From Paenibacillus herberti (GTDB taxonomy: Bacteria > Bacillota > Bacilli > Paenibacillales > Paenibacillaceae), in assembly GCF_002233675.1 (NCBI RefSeq), contig NZ_NMUQ01000003.1, forward strand, positions 445,649-509,648: a stretch of DNA of 64,000 nt. Reading direction: 5' to 3'. The translations under genes and the position numbers were made by a program. The number at the start of each line of letters is the position of its first letter. The stretch's first letter is position 1. This document shows positions 46,504 to 56,177 of this stretch, one piece after another. The notes beneath the pieces were generated by a model that saw only the letters and a list, made by a program, of their open reading frames with translations, was not told the DNA's origin and ran no database searches.

Positions 46504-46589
46504 GCAGCAAAATACCTAAAGTTTTACTTATAACCTTTACCATTATCGTCGTGACCCTGCTAACACTTGCTTATAACGATGCCATTTAA
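46500..46589 (+). CDS. 29-residue single-span membrane peptide
   Basis: The ATG overlaps the stop of the MurG-like gene as ATGA, the same coupling used one gene earlier. The product begins MSSKIPK, continues with a hydrophobic stretch (VLLITFTIIVVTLLTLA, one membrane span) and ends YNDAI. A positively charged N-terminus suggests an N-in orientation. The ribosome site (GGCTGGGG) is weak, so reinitiation is likely needed. No family is recognised. It may anchor or regulate the glycosyltransferase. Confidence 0.55.
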   Translation: MSSKIPKVLLITFTIIVVTLLTLAYNDAI

Positions 46590-46593
46590 GCCG

Positions 46594-47469
46594 TTACGGC
46601 TGCTCAACTAGGTTTTTCCGTCGATAAGCGGCTGGAGTTGAAGCTGTTAAGCCCTTAAAAATTCGGTGGAAATGCGGAATGCTCATAAACCCGCATTTCT
46701 CCGCAATGTTGGCGATGCTCTCGTCGGATTCCAGCAGCAAACCTTTGGCTTGAATAATTCGTTTGGCATTCACATAATCGGTAACATTCATCCCTGTAAA
46801 CTGCTTGAATACTCGTGAAAAATGAGGCGGAGAAACAGAAGATTTCTCGGCAAATTCGACCAAGCTATACGCTAGTCCAGGCTGCGCATCTATTTCAAGC
46901 AGGGCCCTCTTAATCCAAGAGGGTCCTATTCGTTTATCCCCTGCTCTAGGGGTAAAATGACGAGCTAGATGGCGGTTCAAATGTAATAACAGTCTTCCGA
47001 GCTCAAGACGAATTGACGCCCGATACCCTTCAAGCTGATCGGTTTGCTCCCTATGAATCCATTCCATAGAGCTTTCAACGCTTGAACGGACTGTTTCCGT
47101 CAGATCGAATTTATAATGTTTTTGGCCACGAGCGATATCGAAGCATTGCAACAGCGAGTAGGAATGATCGTAGATTTCTCCAGCGGCAAAAGCAGGCGTA
47201 AAAAAAATCGCCGTGGAAATAATCGGATTGAGCTCATCCGGCAGGGAGCGATGTACGGTATTGCCTGGAATAATGAACAGGTCCCCGCTTTTTTTCTCAT
47301 ACAGCGTGTTATCTATAAAAAAGGTACCTGTTCCTTGATGGATATAAACGAGCTCAAAGTGCTCGTGGAGATGATCGGGAAGCTCATCCTCAGGATGTTT
47401 GACATGCTGATGGATGATATGAAAGGGAAATAACGGATCTCCTATAAAGGGCTTGCGGAAGGGCTCCAT
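46594..47469 (-). CDS. AraC family transcriptional regulator
   Basis: This 291-residue regulator has a cupin (about 20-95; DHLHEHFELVYIHQGTGTFFIDNTLYEKKSGDLFIIPGNTVH) and a C-terminal double helix-turn-helix (about 190-280; FAEKSSVSPPHFSRVFKQFTGMNVTDYVNAKRIIQAKGLLL and NIAEKCGFMSIPHFHRIFKGLTASTPAAYRR). ATG at 47469 follows TTGGAG by about 10 nt; earlier in-frame ATGs have no site. It faces the lactonase-uxaBA operon across a region with nested inverted repeats, so it most likely senses L-galactose or an aldonate and switches that operon on. It ends 4 nt from the convergent 29-residue gene. Confidence 0.92.
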   Translation of the reverse strand: MEPFRKPFIGDPLFPFHIIHQHVKHPEDELPDHLHEHFELVYIHQGTGTFFIDNTLYEKKSGDLFIIPGNTVHRSLPDELNPIISTAIFFTPAFAAGEIYDHSYSLLQCFDIARGQKHYKFDLTETVRSSVESSMEWIHREQTDQLEGYRASIRLELGRLLLHLNRHLARHFTPRAGDKRIGPSWIKRALLEIDAQPGLAYSLVEFAEKSSVSPPHFSRVFKQFTGMNVTDYVNAKRIIQAKGLLLESDESIANIAEKCGFMSIPHFHRIFKGLTASTPAAYRRKNLVEQP

Positions 47470-47508
47470 ACGGATCATCTCCAATGAATAAGTTCGTCCC
47501 ATCATAAT

Positions 47509-47572
47509 ATCAAAATAGAGTACAAATATGAATATATAGATCATATCATTGTAAATTTTGATTATTTATAAT
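47509..47572. promoter_or_regulatory. Nested inverted repeats and -10 box before the galactonate/altronate operon
   Basis: ATCAAAAT (47509-47516) mirrors ATTTTGAT (47555-47562), and TACAA (47521-47525) mirrors TTGTA (47549-47553). A perfect TATAAT follows at 47567-47572, 25 nt before the ATG of the first operon gene. This is the expected binding region for the divergent AraC protein. Confidence 0.5.
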
Positions 47573-47597
47573 GAGATTAACAGAAGGAGGAATGGAG

Positions 47598-48431
47598 ATG
47601 CGAATCGACTCTCATCAGCATTATTGGCGAATTGAACGCGGTGATTACGGATGGATTACGCCGGACATCCCTGTTCTTTATCGGGACTTTTTGCCGGAGG
47701 ATCTTGCGCCTCACTTAATGAAACATGGATTGGACGGCACGGTTGCCGTGCAGGCAGCGCCTACTTTAGAGGAAACAGAGTATCTATTCTCTCTCGCGGA
47801 TCAGCAGGATTCCAACATACTCGGCGTGGTCGGCTGGTTGGATTTATTCGATCCCGCACATCGCCAGCATTTTGACCGCTTCAATAAACATGATAAATTC
47901 AAAGGCTTCCGTATCATGATTCAGGAAATGCCGGATTCCAGCCGAATTTTGGAGCCTGAATTTGTGGAAGCGCTGAAAGGATACGCAGCGGATGATGTTC
48001 CGGTAGATTTGCTGCTGTTGTCCCGCCAGTTGGAGCATACCGTTCAGCTTCTGAATGGGGTTCCAGGGCTGCGCGGGGTCATCGACCATATTGCCAAGCC
48101 TGAGATTAGCAACGGTGAAATAGACAATTGGCTGAAATCGATGAAAGAAATCGCGAAGCATTCCAATATCTATATCAAGCTATCGGGAATGGTGACGGAA
48201 GGCGATCATGGGAGCTGGAAACCGGAAGATTTCAAGCCTTATATCGGGCATGTATTAGAGCTGTTCGGGCCTGACCGGGTCATGTTTGGCAGCGATTGGC
48301 CGGTCTGTTTGCTGGCGGCAGAGTACGATGCCGTTGTAGCGGTTTTGCAGGAAGCAATCCCAGCTCATTGGGGAGAGGGCGAACGCGCCAAGCTGTTTGG
48401 TCTTAATGCGAAGGAGTTTTACAAGTTATGA
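47598..48431 (+). CDS. Amidohydrolase-family sugar lactonase (L-fucono/L-galactonolactonase type)
   Basis: This 277-residue TIM-barrel hydrolase belongs to COG3618/Amidohydro_2. It shows IDSHQHYW (metal-binding His pair), GVIDHIAKP and RVMFGSDWPVC (catalytic Asp), exactly as in L-fuconolactonase, L-rhamnonolactonase and L-galactono-1,5-lactonase. It would open the lactone produced by the aldo/keto reductase of the same operon. The ATG at 47598 is 8 nt from GGAGGA; one at 47592 is too close. It is the first of five genes that overlap or nearly touch, and it overlaps uxaB by 4 nt. Confidence 0.9.
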   Translation: MRIDSHQHYWRIERGDYGWITPDIPVLYRDFLPEDLAPHLMKHGLDGTVAVQAAPTLEETEYLFSLADQQDSNILGVVGWLDLFDPAHRQHFDRFNKHDKFKGFRIMIQEMPDSSRILEPEFVEALKGYAADDVPVDLLLLSRQLEHTVQLLNGVPGLRGVIDHIAKPEISNGEIDNWLKSMKEIAKHSNIYIKLSGMVTEGDHGSWKPEDFKPYIGHVLELFGPDRVMFGSDWPVCLLAAEYDAVVAVLQEAIPAHWGEGERAKLFGLNAKEFYKL

Positions 48432-49901
48432 GTTTGTTATTGAACCGGGCAGCGTTAGACGAGAGGGGCAGAGGCAGGCTGGACGAAGTTCAAGGAGCGC
48501 CGGTGACCATCCTGCAAATTGGCGAGGGCAATTTTCTGCGTGGATTCACAGACTGGATGATTCAAGCTTGCAGAAACCAGGGATTATTCTCAGGAAGCAT
48601 TGCGGTGGTCCAGCCCCGGCCATCGGGAAGGGCCAAAATCGAGAAACTGGCCGCACAAGACGGCATGTACACGCTTGTTACCCAAGGGCTGGAAAATGGC
48701 CAGGAGGTGTGTCGGAAGGAAACTATTGGGGTGTTCTCGCAAGCTTTCGATCCCTATTCGGAGTGGAAGCGTCTACTCGAACTAGCAGCAAGTCCAGAGC
48801 TTCGTATCGTCATCTCGAATACAACGGAAGCCGGACTCGTATATCGCCCAGAGAAGCTGACGGGAGGACCGATCCAATCCTACCCTGGAAAAATAGCCTA
48901 CTTGCTGTATGAACGCTATAAAACGTTCCTTGGTGATCCTGAGAAGGGGCTGATTCTGCTTCCATGCGAGCTGCTTGAGCGGAACGGGGATGTACTGAAG
49001 GCTGCAGTCCTGCAGTATTCCAAGGACTGGAAGTTCCCGGCCGCATTCCATGACTGGATTAAACAACATAATCGTTTCTTGAGCTCGCTTGTCGATCGCA
49101 TTGTACCTGGATATCCGGAGGAAGCGCAAGCTGAAGCGTGGTTCCACGAGTGGGGGTACCGCGATGAGCTGCTGTGTACCGCGGAGCCTTATCATCTATG
49201 GGCGATTGAGGCCGAGCCTGAGCTGGAAGCCATTCTTCCGCTGCGGAAGGCCGGGTTGAACGTTCACTGGACGGATGATTTGAAGCCGTTTCAGCAACAG
49301 AAGGTTCGCATTCTCAACGGCGCGCACACATGGATGGCTCCGCTGGGCATTTTGCATGATATCGAGCATGTCCGGGCGTTCATGGAACATCCAGAGTTTG
49401 GCGCAGCGGTGCGAGAGACGGTATGGAGAGACATTCTTCCGACCTTGCCCTACGGGGAAAATGAGCTTAAAACCTACGCGGACAGCGTATTCGATCGCTT
49501 CGGCAATCCTTACATCCGCCATCGGCTTGCCGATATTGCCATGAACTCGATGGGCAAATTCAGCGTCCGGCTTATGCCGACCCTAGCTCATTACGCTGAG
49601 TCGGGAGAAGCGATACCTGCGAGGCTTGCCCTTGGCTTGGCGGCGCTGCTGCGTTATTACAAAGTAACCAAGGGCTCGGATGGCGAATTCACGGGGACGT
49701 CGTTGAAGGGTATCCGTTATGTCGTTCGAGACGACTCCAACGCCCTTGATCGGATCGCTGGCCATTGGCAAGCCGCAGGCGCATCAAATGCCGACGCTAT
49801 TGGAGCCATCCTTGCTGACAAGGAGCTTTGGGGCAGTAGTTGGAGCGGATTGGCGGAATCGGTCATTGTACAATCGGAAGTTCTGGAAAGGGGAGAGGGG
49901 A

Positions 49902-49909
<8 letters not shown>
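48428..49909 (+). CDS. uxaB: Tagaturonate reductase
   Basis: This 493-residue mannitol-dehydrogenase-family enzyme reduces D-tagaturonate to D-altronate with NADH. The NAD-binding start VTILQIGEGNFLRGFTDWMIQ, then VISNTTEAGL, LILLPCELLERNGD, the catalytic-Lys region RILNGAHTWMAPLG and FGNPYIRHRLADIAMNSMGKFSVRLMP match UxaB. It starts with the ATGA overlap behind the lactonase and overlaps uxaA by 8 nt. In uronate metabolism it acts after UxaC on galacturonate; no uxaC is here, so tagaturonate must come from the zinc dehydrogenase at the operon's end. Confidence 0.94.
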
Positions 49910-51412
<1,503 letters not shown>

Positions 51413-51413
<1 letters not shown>

Positions 51414-52372
51414 TGAAATACCGCAAGCTGGGAAAAACGGGCCTGGATGTTTCCACACTGAGTTTTGGCGCTTCATCGCTCGGCTCCGTTTTCCGGAACA
51501 CAGATGATGGCGAGGCCATCACGACGGTACATGCTGCCGTAGATTCAGGCATCAATCTGATTGACGTGTCCCCTTATTACGGGCTGACAAAGGCCGAGAC
51601 GGTGCTTGGCAAAGCGATTCAACAAATCCCGCGTGACAAGTTTTTGCTTTCTACAAAAGCAGGGCGTTATGGAGCGGATGAGTTCGATTTTTCGGCGAAA
51701 AGAATTACGGCAAGCGTTGAGGAAAGCTTGGCGCGCCTTCATACGGATTATATCGATGTGCTCTTCCTGCATGATATCGAATTTGTGCCGGCAAACATTA
51801 TCATCGAGGAAGCTATTCCGGCTTTGCAGCAATTGAAACAGCAAGGGAAAATCCGCTTTACCGGTATTTGCGGCCTGCCTTTGGAGCTGTTCGAATATAT
51901 GCTGCCAAAGGTCGACGTTGATGCGATTATTTCGTATTGCCATTATTCCTTGAATGACACTTCACTCTTGAATCTGCTGCCATTGCTGGAATCCAAAGAC
52001 ATTGGCCTCGTAAATGCCTCCCCTCTGTCGATGGGTCTGCTTGGTATGCGTGGAGCGCCCGACTGGCATCCAGCAAGTCCGCAACTAAAAGCGGCATGCA
52101 AAGCAGCTGCTCAGTTCTGCGAGTCGCATGGCGAAGATATTGCCAAGCTTGCGGTGCAGTTTTCCACTTCCAATGAGCTTATTCCTACTACACTCGTCAG
52201 CACGGCGAACCCGGTGAATATCGTCAAAAACGCCATGTGGGTCGATGAGCCAATCAATAAAGAGCTGCTTAAAGCAGTGCAAGAGCTGTTAGCTCCTGTA
52301 TTAAATGAAACCTGGGTCAGCGGAAGACCCCAATACAACACCAAAATTCAGTTAAACGAAGGCGGGCATTAA
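51413..52372 (+). CDS. Aldo/keto reductase, L-galactose/L-fucose dehydrogenase-like
   Basis: This is a 319-residue AKR barrel. The catalytic tetrad is seen as Asp in GINLIDVSPYYG, Tyr in the same motif, Lys in FLLSTKAGRYG and His in IDVLFLHDIEF. The opening YRKLGKTGLDVSTLSFGASSLGSVF and the ...SPYYGLTKAETVLGKAI segment are those of the aldose 1-dehydrogenase subgroup that includes plant and bacterial L-galactose dehydrogenases and D-threo-aldose dehydrogenase. In this operon it would oxidise the sugar to a lactone. Its ATG shares one base with the uxaA stop (TAATG). Confidence 0.88.
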
Positions 52373-52376
52373 AGCG

Positions 52377-53393
52377 ATGAAGGGTATTGTATGCGAGGCG
52401 GTCGAGTCGTTCCAGTATCGCGATGATTTGCCGGAACCAGAAATGTTGCCGGGAGAAGCAATTGTACAAATTCGCAGAGTCGGGATCTGCGGAACCGATC
52501 TGCATGCCTTTAAAGGCAATCAGCCGTTTTTCTCTTATCCTCGTATTCTGGGCCACGAGCTGTCGGGTACGATTGTACAGGTAAACGAGGGTCAGCATGG
52601 TCTACAGGTGGGAGATCAGGTCGCTGTTATCCCGTATTTGCACTGTGGAATCTGTGTAGCTTGCCGCAATGGAAAAACGAACTGCTGCACCTCGATGAAG
52701 GTGCTTGGCGTTCATACGGACGGCGGAATGCGGGAGCGGATTGCCGTGCCGACTTCGCATCTGATTCGGACGGATGGCTTGACTCTAGATGAGTCGGCCA
52801 TGCTGGAGCCCCTGGCGATTGGCGCTCATGCTGTTCGCCGCTCCAAGCTGACGGCGGGTGAGACTGTGCTCGTAATCGGCGCAGGGCCGATTGGGCTAGG
52901 TGTAATGGCTTTTGCCAAATATGCGGGGGCCAAAGTTATTGCGATGGATGTCAACGACGAGCGCTTGGCTTTTTGCCGCTCATGGGCTGGCGTCGACGAT
53001 ATCGTTAACGCATCCAATGGAGCTGCGGAGCAGCTCCAGCGTTTGACAGATGGCGATTATCCGACGATTGTGTTTGATGCTACAGGCAATTCCAAGTCAA
53101 TGGAAACGGCATTCTCTTATGCGGCTCATGGCGGTACATTGGTCTATGTAGGCTTGGTGAAAAATGATATCTCGTTCAACGATTCCGAATTCCATAAGCG
53201 GGAAATGACTCTTATGGGCAGTCGCAATGCGACTAAGGAAGATTTCGACCGCGTGCTGGAGGCGCTTAAAGCTGGCGGCATCGATATCGGACGGTATGTC
53301 ACTCATCGCGCCAGCTTCGAGGAGATGGTTGGACAGTTCGACGTTTGGCTGAACCCTGCCTCGAAGGTCATTAAGGCGATTGTAGAGCTATAA
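52377..53393 (+). CDS. Zinc-dependent dehydrogenase, L-galactonate 5-dehydrogenase-like
   Basis: This 338-residue medium-chain dehydrogenase has catalytic zinc ligands Cys38 (GICGTDLHAF) and His-Glu in GHE, four structural cysteines (CGICVACRNGKTNCC) and the NAD loop VIGAGPIGLGVMAFAKYAGAKVIAMD. It resembles the YjjN/LgoD type, which oxidises L-galactonate to D-tagaturonate. That product is the substrate of UxaB in the same operon, and the coherence of the steps is the main support for this role over related L-idonate or sorbitol dehydrogenases. It is last in the operon; no terminator is visible before the next promoter. Confidence 0.88.
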   Translation: MKGIVCEAVESFQYRDDLPEPEMLPGEAIVQIRRVGICGTDLHAFKGNQPFFSYPRILGHELSGTIVQVNEGQHGLQVGDQVAVIPYLHCGICVACRNGKTNCCTSMKVLGVHTDGGMRERIAVPTSHLIRTDGLTLDESAMLEPLAIGAHAVRRSKLTAGETVLVIGAGPIGLGVMAFAKYAGAKVIAMDVNDERLAFCRSWAGVDDIVNASNGAAEQLQRLTDGDYPTIVFDATGNSKSMETAFSYAAHGGTLVYVGLVKNDISFNDSEFHKREMTLMGSRNATKEDFDRVLEALKAGGIDIGRYVTHRASFEEMVGQFDVWLNPASKVIKAIVEL

Positions 53394-53424
53394 CCGAAAG
53401 CCATGAAACTTAACTCCTAGGGTA

Positions 53425-53453
53425 TTGTTGTCCTTGAGGTTAACCTCTATAAT
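53425..53453 (+). promoter_or_regulatory. Promoter of the heptad-repeat gene with a palindrome in its spacer
   Basis: TTGTTG, a 17-nt spacer and a perfect TATAAT lie 26 nt before the GTG start. The perfect 12-bp palindrome GAGGTTAACCTC (53436-53447) fills the spacer and abuts the -10 box, as an operator for a repressor would. Confidence 0.55.
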
Positions 53454-53479
53454 AGGGAGAGGACAAGGGGGCGATTGCA

Positions 53480-54028
53480 GTGGAAGAAACGTTGAAGGAA
53501 TTAATAGGCGTTATAAAAGGCATGAACACGCGTCTCGAAAGCATTGACGAGCGACTCGGGTTGATCGATGGAAGACTCGATTCGCTTGAAGGTAGATTCG
53601 AACTGGTGGAAAGCAGACTCGATTCGCTGGAAGGCAGATTCGACTCGCTGGAAGGCAGATTCGACTCGCTGGAAGGCAGATTCGATTCGCTGGAGGGCAG
53701 ATTCGACTCGCTGGAAAGTAGATTCGACTCGCTGGAAAGTAGATTCGAGACGCTGGAAAGTAGATTCGAGACGCTGGAAAGTAGATTCGAGACGCTGGAA
53801 GGCAGATTCGACTCGCTGGAAGTTAGACAAGCCGAAGGATTTCGCCAAACGAACGAACGCTTGGATCGTATCGAAAAGCGCCTAGATTTAACGTTTCAGC
53901 AAGTCGCTGCAACCGCCGAGGACATTACGACATTGAACTCGTTTACCGAACGGCTGGACGCCCAGCACAATCTGATTGCCAAGATTGAAGAATCGGTCGA
54001 GATTTTGAAAGTCAAAGTCCAATATTAA
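53480..54028 (+). CDS. Heptad-repeat coiled-coil protein
   Basis: This 182-residue hydrophilic protein is mostly one long coiled coil. Residues 18-115 are fourteen consecutive seven-residue units; the last twelve are close to RFDSLEG with Phe/Leu at the core positions. After the repeats come a further helical stretch, QTNERLDRIEKRLDLTFQQVAATAEDITTLNSFTERLD, and a short C-terminal helix. It has no signal peptide or membrane span. The start is GTG at 53480. Similar small proteins are common in Paenibacillus and Bacillus but lack known function. Repeat number probably varies between strains through slippage of the 21-bp unit. Confidence 0.75.
   Translation: MEETLKELIGVIKGMNTRLESIDERLGLIDGRLDSLEGRFELVESRLDSLEGRFDSLEGRFDSLEGRFDSLEGRFDSLESRFDSLESRFETLESRFETLESRFETLEGRFDSLEVRQAEGFRQTNERLDRIEKRLDLTFQQVAATAEDITTLNSFTERLDAQHNLIAKIEESVEILKVKVQY
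53573..53824 (+). repeat. 21-bp minisatellite, about 12 units
   Basis: Twelve in-frame 21-bp units encode R-F/L-D/E-S/T-L-E-G/S; several adjacent units are identical or differ at one or two bases. Blocks of like units (DSLEG, then DSLES, then ETLES) show stepwise duplication. Confidence 0.92.
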
Positions 54029-54056
54029 GCAATCCTCCTCCCCCCCCTTTTTTTTC

Positions 54057-54857
54057 CTACTCGTTTATCCCATATCGAGCCAGTGCCTTCAAGGCGCTGG
54101 CTCTTAGTTCATTTTGCAGCGATATTCCTTCCAGTACCCGCACCCGCTTGCCGAGAAAACGCAGCTTCAGCAGTAAATAGCCAGACTCATCCTTTTGATA
54201 AGTAACGGTGATCCGATACATTCCACTCTCCGCATCATAGTGTACTTCCTGCTGAAAACAAGACAGGGCGTACAGAATACGCGACAGCTCCCGGTTATAT
54301 CGGGGCAATAGTTCAATAACTGCATTGGCGCGACGGCGCGCTCTAAGAGCCGCAATGCGGCGGTCGAGGCGGTCTGCTTCTTTCGGCGGCATGGGCATTG
54401 GCTCCACGCCGTGCATACGCGACAGTCGAGTTCGCATGAGAGGGCGGCCATTTGCTTGAAGCCAGAGCAAATACCATTCTTTTGTGGACATCGCATATTC
54501 GAGACGATAGGGATAACCAAGCGCGTGATGGCGAACAAGGCCTCCTTTGCCCTCACAAGTAATTCTCATGCCGCTGCGGCAGCGGATCAACTCAGCCAGC
54601 TCCGGCAGGTAAGGGGCGTATAATCGCCGCTCACGACTGCGGGCTTTTTCTTTCAAATGGGCGAGAGATAACGGTTCGTCCTCCTGCAACAACAGTTGCA
54701 GCTTATCGAATGCTGTTGCACCGAGGAAGGAAGGAGCGGTGTGATGCTCCAGCATGAGCCGCAGCCAGGAGCGTTCCCCGCTTGTGACGGCGAGCGCACC
54801 GCTGTCTGCCAGACGCCGACTTAACTCGTGATTATGCACTTTATCAAACAGACTCAT
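54057..54857 (-). CDS. WYL-domain-type regulatory protein
   Basis: This 266-residue protein resembles WYL regulators: a helical N-terminal part followed by a beta-rich middle (LIRCRSGMRITCEGKGGLVRHHALGYPYRLEYAMSTKEWYLLWLQANGRPLMRTRLSRMHGVEPM) that matches the WYL domain, with EWYLLWLQ at the signature position, and a C-terminal WCX-like module (GYLLLKLRFLGKRVRVLEG). No clear DNA-binding helix-turn-helix is present, so it may work with its neighbour. The ATG at 54857 lies inside the end of the preceding WYL gene (14-nt overlap), so both are on one mRNA. WYL proteins sense nucleic-acid or nucleotide ligands in several defence and repair systems; no such system is adjacent. Confidence 0.75.
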   Translation of the reverse strand: MSLFDKVHNHELSRRLADSGALAVTSGERSWLRLMLEHHTAPSFLGATAFDKLQLLLQEDEPLSLAHLKEKARSRERRLYAPYLPELAELIRCRSGMRITCEGKGGLVRHHALGYPYRLEYAMSTKEWYLLWLQANGRPLMRTRLSRMHGVEPMPMPPKEADRLDRRIAALRARRRANAVIELLPRYNRELSRILYALSCFQQEVHYDAESGMYRITVTYQKDESGYLLLKLRFLGKRVRVLEGISLQNELRASALKALARYGINE

Positions 54858-55779
54858 AGATTTTCGCAAGCTCCTTCCATTCCTCGATCATCTCCTGCCT
54901 CATCGCTTTAGGCTCCAGCACCTCACAGCTCGATCCGAAGCTGCGCAGCCACGGCCGGATTTCCCTCGTTCCATTCACTTCAATGTGGAACAGGAACGAT
55001 CCCGATCCCTCTTCGCTAATGATTCCGCTCTGCCCTTGCAGCAGCACTCGTTCGCGGATGAAGTTGTAGCGAGCACCCTCCGGTTGGAAAAAGCGCACCG
55101 ATACACGAATCGGCGCTCCCATATCAACGAGCCAGCTCCAGCGGGTTTTCTCTTCAAGCTGCTCTCTTTTGAGCGCGACGAACTCCGGGTCGGCGGGCAA
55201 GCCCATCTCCAGGCCGCTGATCCCTTCCATGCGCCACGAACCGAGACCAACGGTTGGCTTGAAGCCAAGCAAATACCAGCGGCCATACTGATGGTCGTAA
55301 ACGGTTTTGAGCGGCAGCATCGTTACTTTGCTGGCCGGGTTTTGCCGGACATGCAGCGGATTCGTGCCGCGTGCGACGTAGCGGCTGTCTGATTTAGGCG
55401 TTAAGTAATCGAATGTTACCTGTGAGCGTGTCTCGATCGCGGTGAGCAGCGGGTACAGATAAGCTTCATCGAGAATGCGGCAATCATAATGGTAGGCAAA
55501 ACCAACGCCGAAGCTGAGACATTCCGCTTCACCAAGGCTGCGGCGGAGACTGTCCTGCAGGAGGTAACCGAGAACCGACGGGACGCGTGTACCAGCCATA
55601 ACATGGACGAACAGCTCTAGCCGCTGCAGCTCCTCCGTTTCCAATTGGTTCCATAGTTCATTGCGCAGGCGAAAACGAAACGGCCGTTGGCCGCTGCGGG
55701 AGACGATACCGGCTTCTACCAGATAGGCAAGATCGGAGCGGATCGTTTTTTCATCGGGCAAAGCCGCTTCCTCCGGCAT
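54844..55779 (-). CDS. WYL-domain regulator, C-terminal part (frameshifted gene)
   Basis: This 311-residue frame carries a helix-turn-helix-like segment (EKTIRSDLAYLVEAGIVSRSG), a WYL domain (about 95-190; VTFDYLTPKSDSRYVARGTNPLHVRQ and RWYLLGFKPTVGLGSWRMEGISGLEMG) and a WCX module (IRVSVRFFQPEGARYNFIRERVLLQGQSG). The ATG at 55779 lacks a good ribosome site. Upstream of it the same frame encodes sensible protein (AAWTASELLEACWAA) that continues the helix of the 55797-56177 frame if one base is restored near 55822. So this is probably the second half of a broken or misread regulator of about 440 residues. Confidence 0.7.
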   Translation of the reverse strand: MPEEAALPDEKTIRSDLAYLVEAGIVSRSGQRPFRFRLRNELWNQLETEELQRLELFVHVMAGTRVPSVLGYLLQDSLRRSLGEAECLSFGVGFAYHYDCRILDEAYLYPLLTAIETRSQVTFDYLTPKSDSRYVARGTNPLHVRQNPASKVTMLPLKTVYDHQYGRWYLLGFKPTVGLGSWRMEGISGLEMGLPADPEFVALKREQLEEKTRWSWLVDMGAPIRVSVRFFQPEGARYNFIRERVLLQGQSGIISEEGSGSFLFHIEVNGTREIRPWLRSFGSSCEVLEPKAMRQEMIEEWKELAKIYESV

Positions 55780-55796
55780 GGCGGCCCAGCATGCCT

Positions 55797-56177
55797 CTAG
55801 CAGCTCGGAAGCGGTCCAAGCTGCAGCGTTTCTAGCAGCAGAGCAAGTCGGATCGTTTCCGACTCCTTGAGTGATTTTGCACGAAAAAGGAACATGAGCA
55901 TCGGGTCGCGCCCGCTCTCGCGCCTCGCCTGCAACAGCTCCGTCAAGCCTGGATTGGGCGTCGTCGCGGCAGCAGATACGTCCAGCACATTTGACGCGTC
56001 GGAAGATGCCAAGGGGGAGCTCCCTGCAGCTACCTCTTTAAGGCGGCGCAGCGCCTTGTCTAGCGTGTGGACGGATATACCCAGTCGCTCGGCTGATTCC
56101 TTGCGGCTATAGCTGCCGCCCGTCAGCGCCATCATACGGAGCAGCTCGATCTCCTTGTCAAAGCTTTCCCTGGCCAT
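55797..56177 (-). CDS. Helix-turn-helix N-terminal part of the frameshifted WYL regulator
   Basis: This 126-residue frame starts MARESFDKEIELLRMMALTGG and has a helix-turn-helix (YSRKESAERLGISVHTLDKALRRLKEVA, about 22-50), an Ala/Ser-rich linker, and the helix KSLKESETIRLALLLETL. After that it runs into LQLGPLPSC and a stop, unlike the sensible continuation in the next frame. The break lies at about 55815-55830. It could be a true pseudogene, a sequencing error or a programmed shift; no slippery heptamer is seen. With the 54844-55779 frame it makes one WYL regulator. Confidence 0.65.
   Translation of the reverse strand: MARESFDKEIELLRMMALTGGSYSRKESAERLGISVHTLDKALRRLKEVAAGSSPLASSDASNVLDVSAAATTPNPGLTELLQARRESGRDPMLMFLFRAKSLKESETIRLALLLETLQLGPLPSC

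Noticed and set aside
53573-53824. CRISPR array
   Set aside because: Units are contiguous 21-bp in-frame heptads with no spacers and no cas genes nearby.
53501-53848. Antisense frame through the heptad repeats
   Set aside because: It is open only because the 21-bp unit lacks stops on both strands; no start signal supports it.
54844-56177. Programmed ribosomal frameshift in the WYL gene
   Set aside because: No slippery heptamer or downstream stimulator is evident near 55822; simple mutation or sequencing error is likelier, although not excluded.
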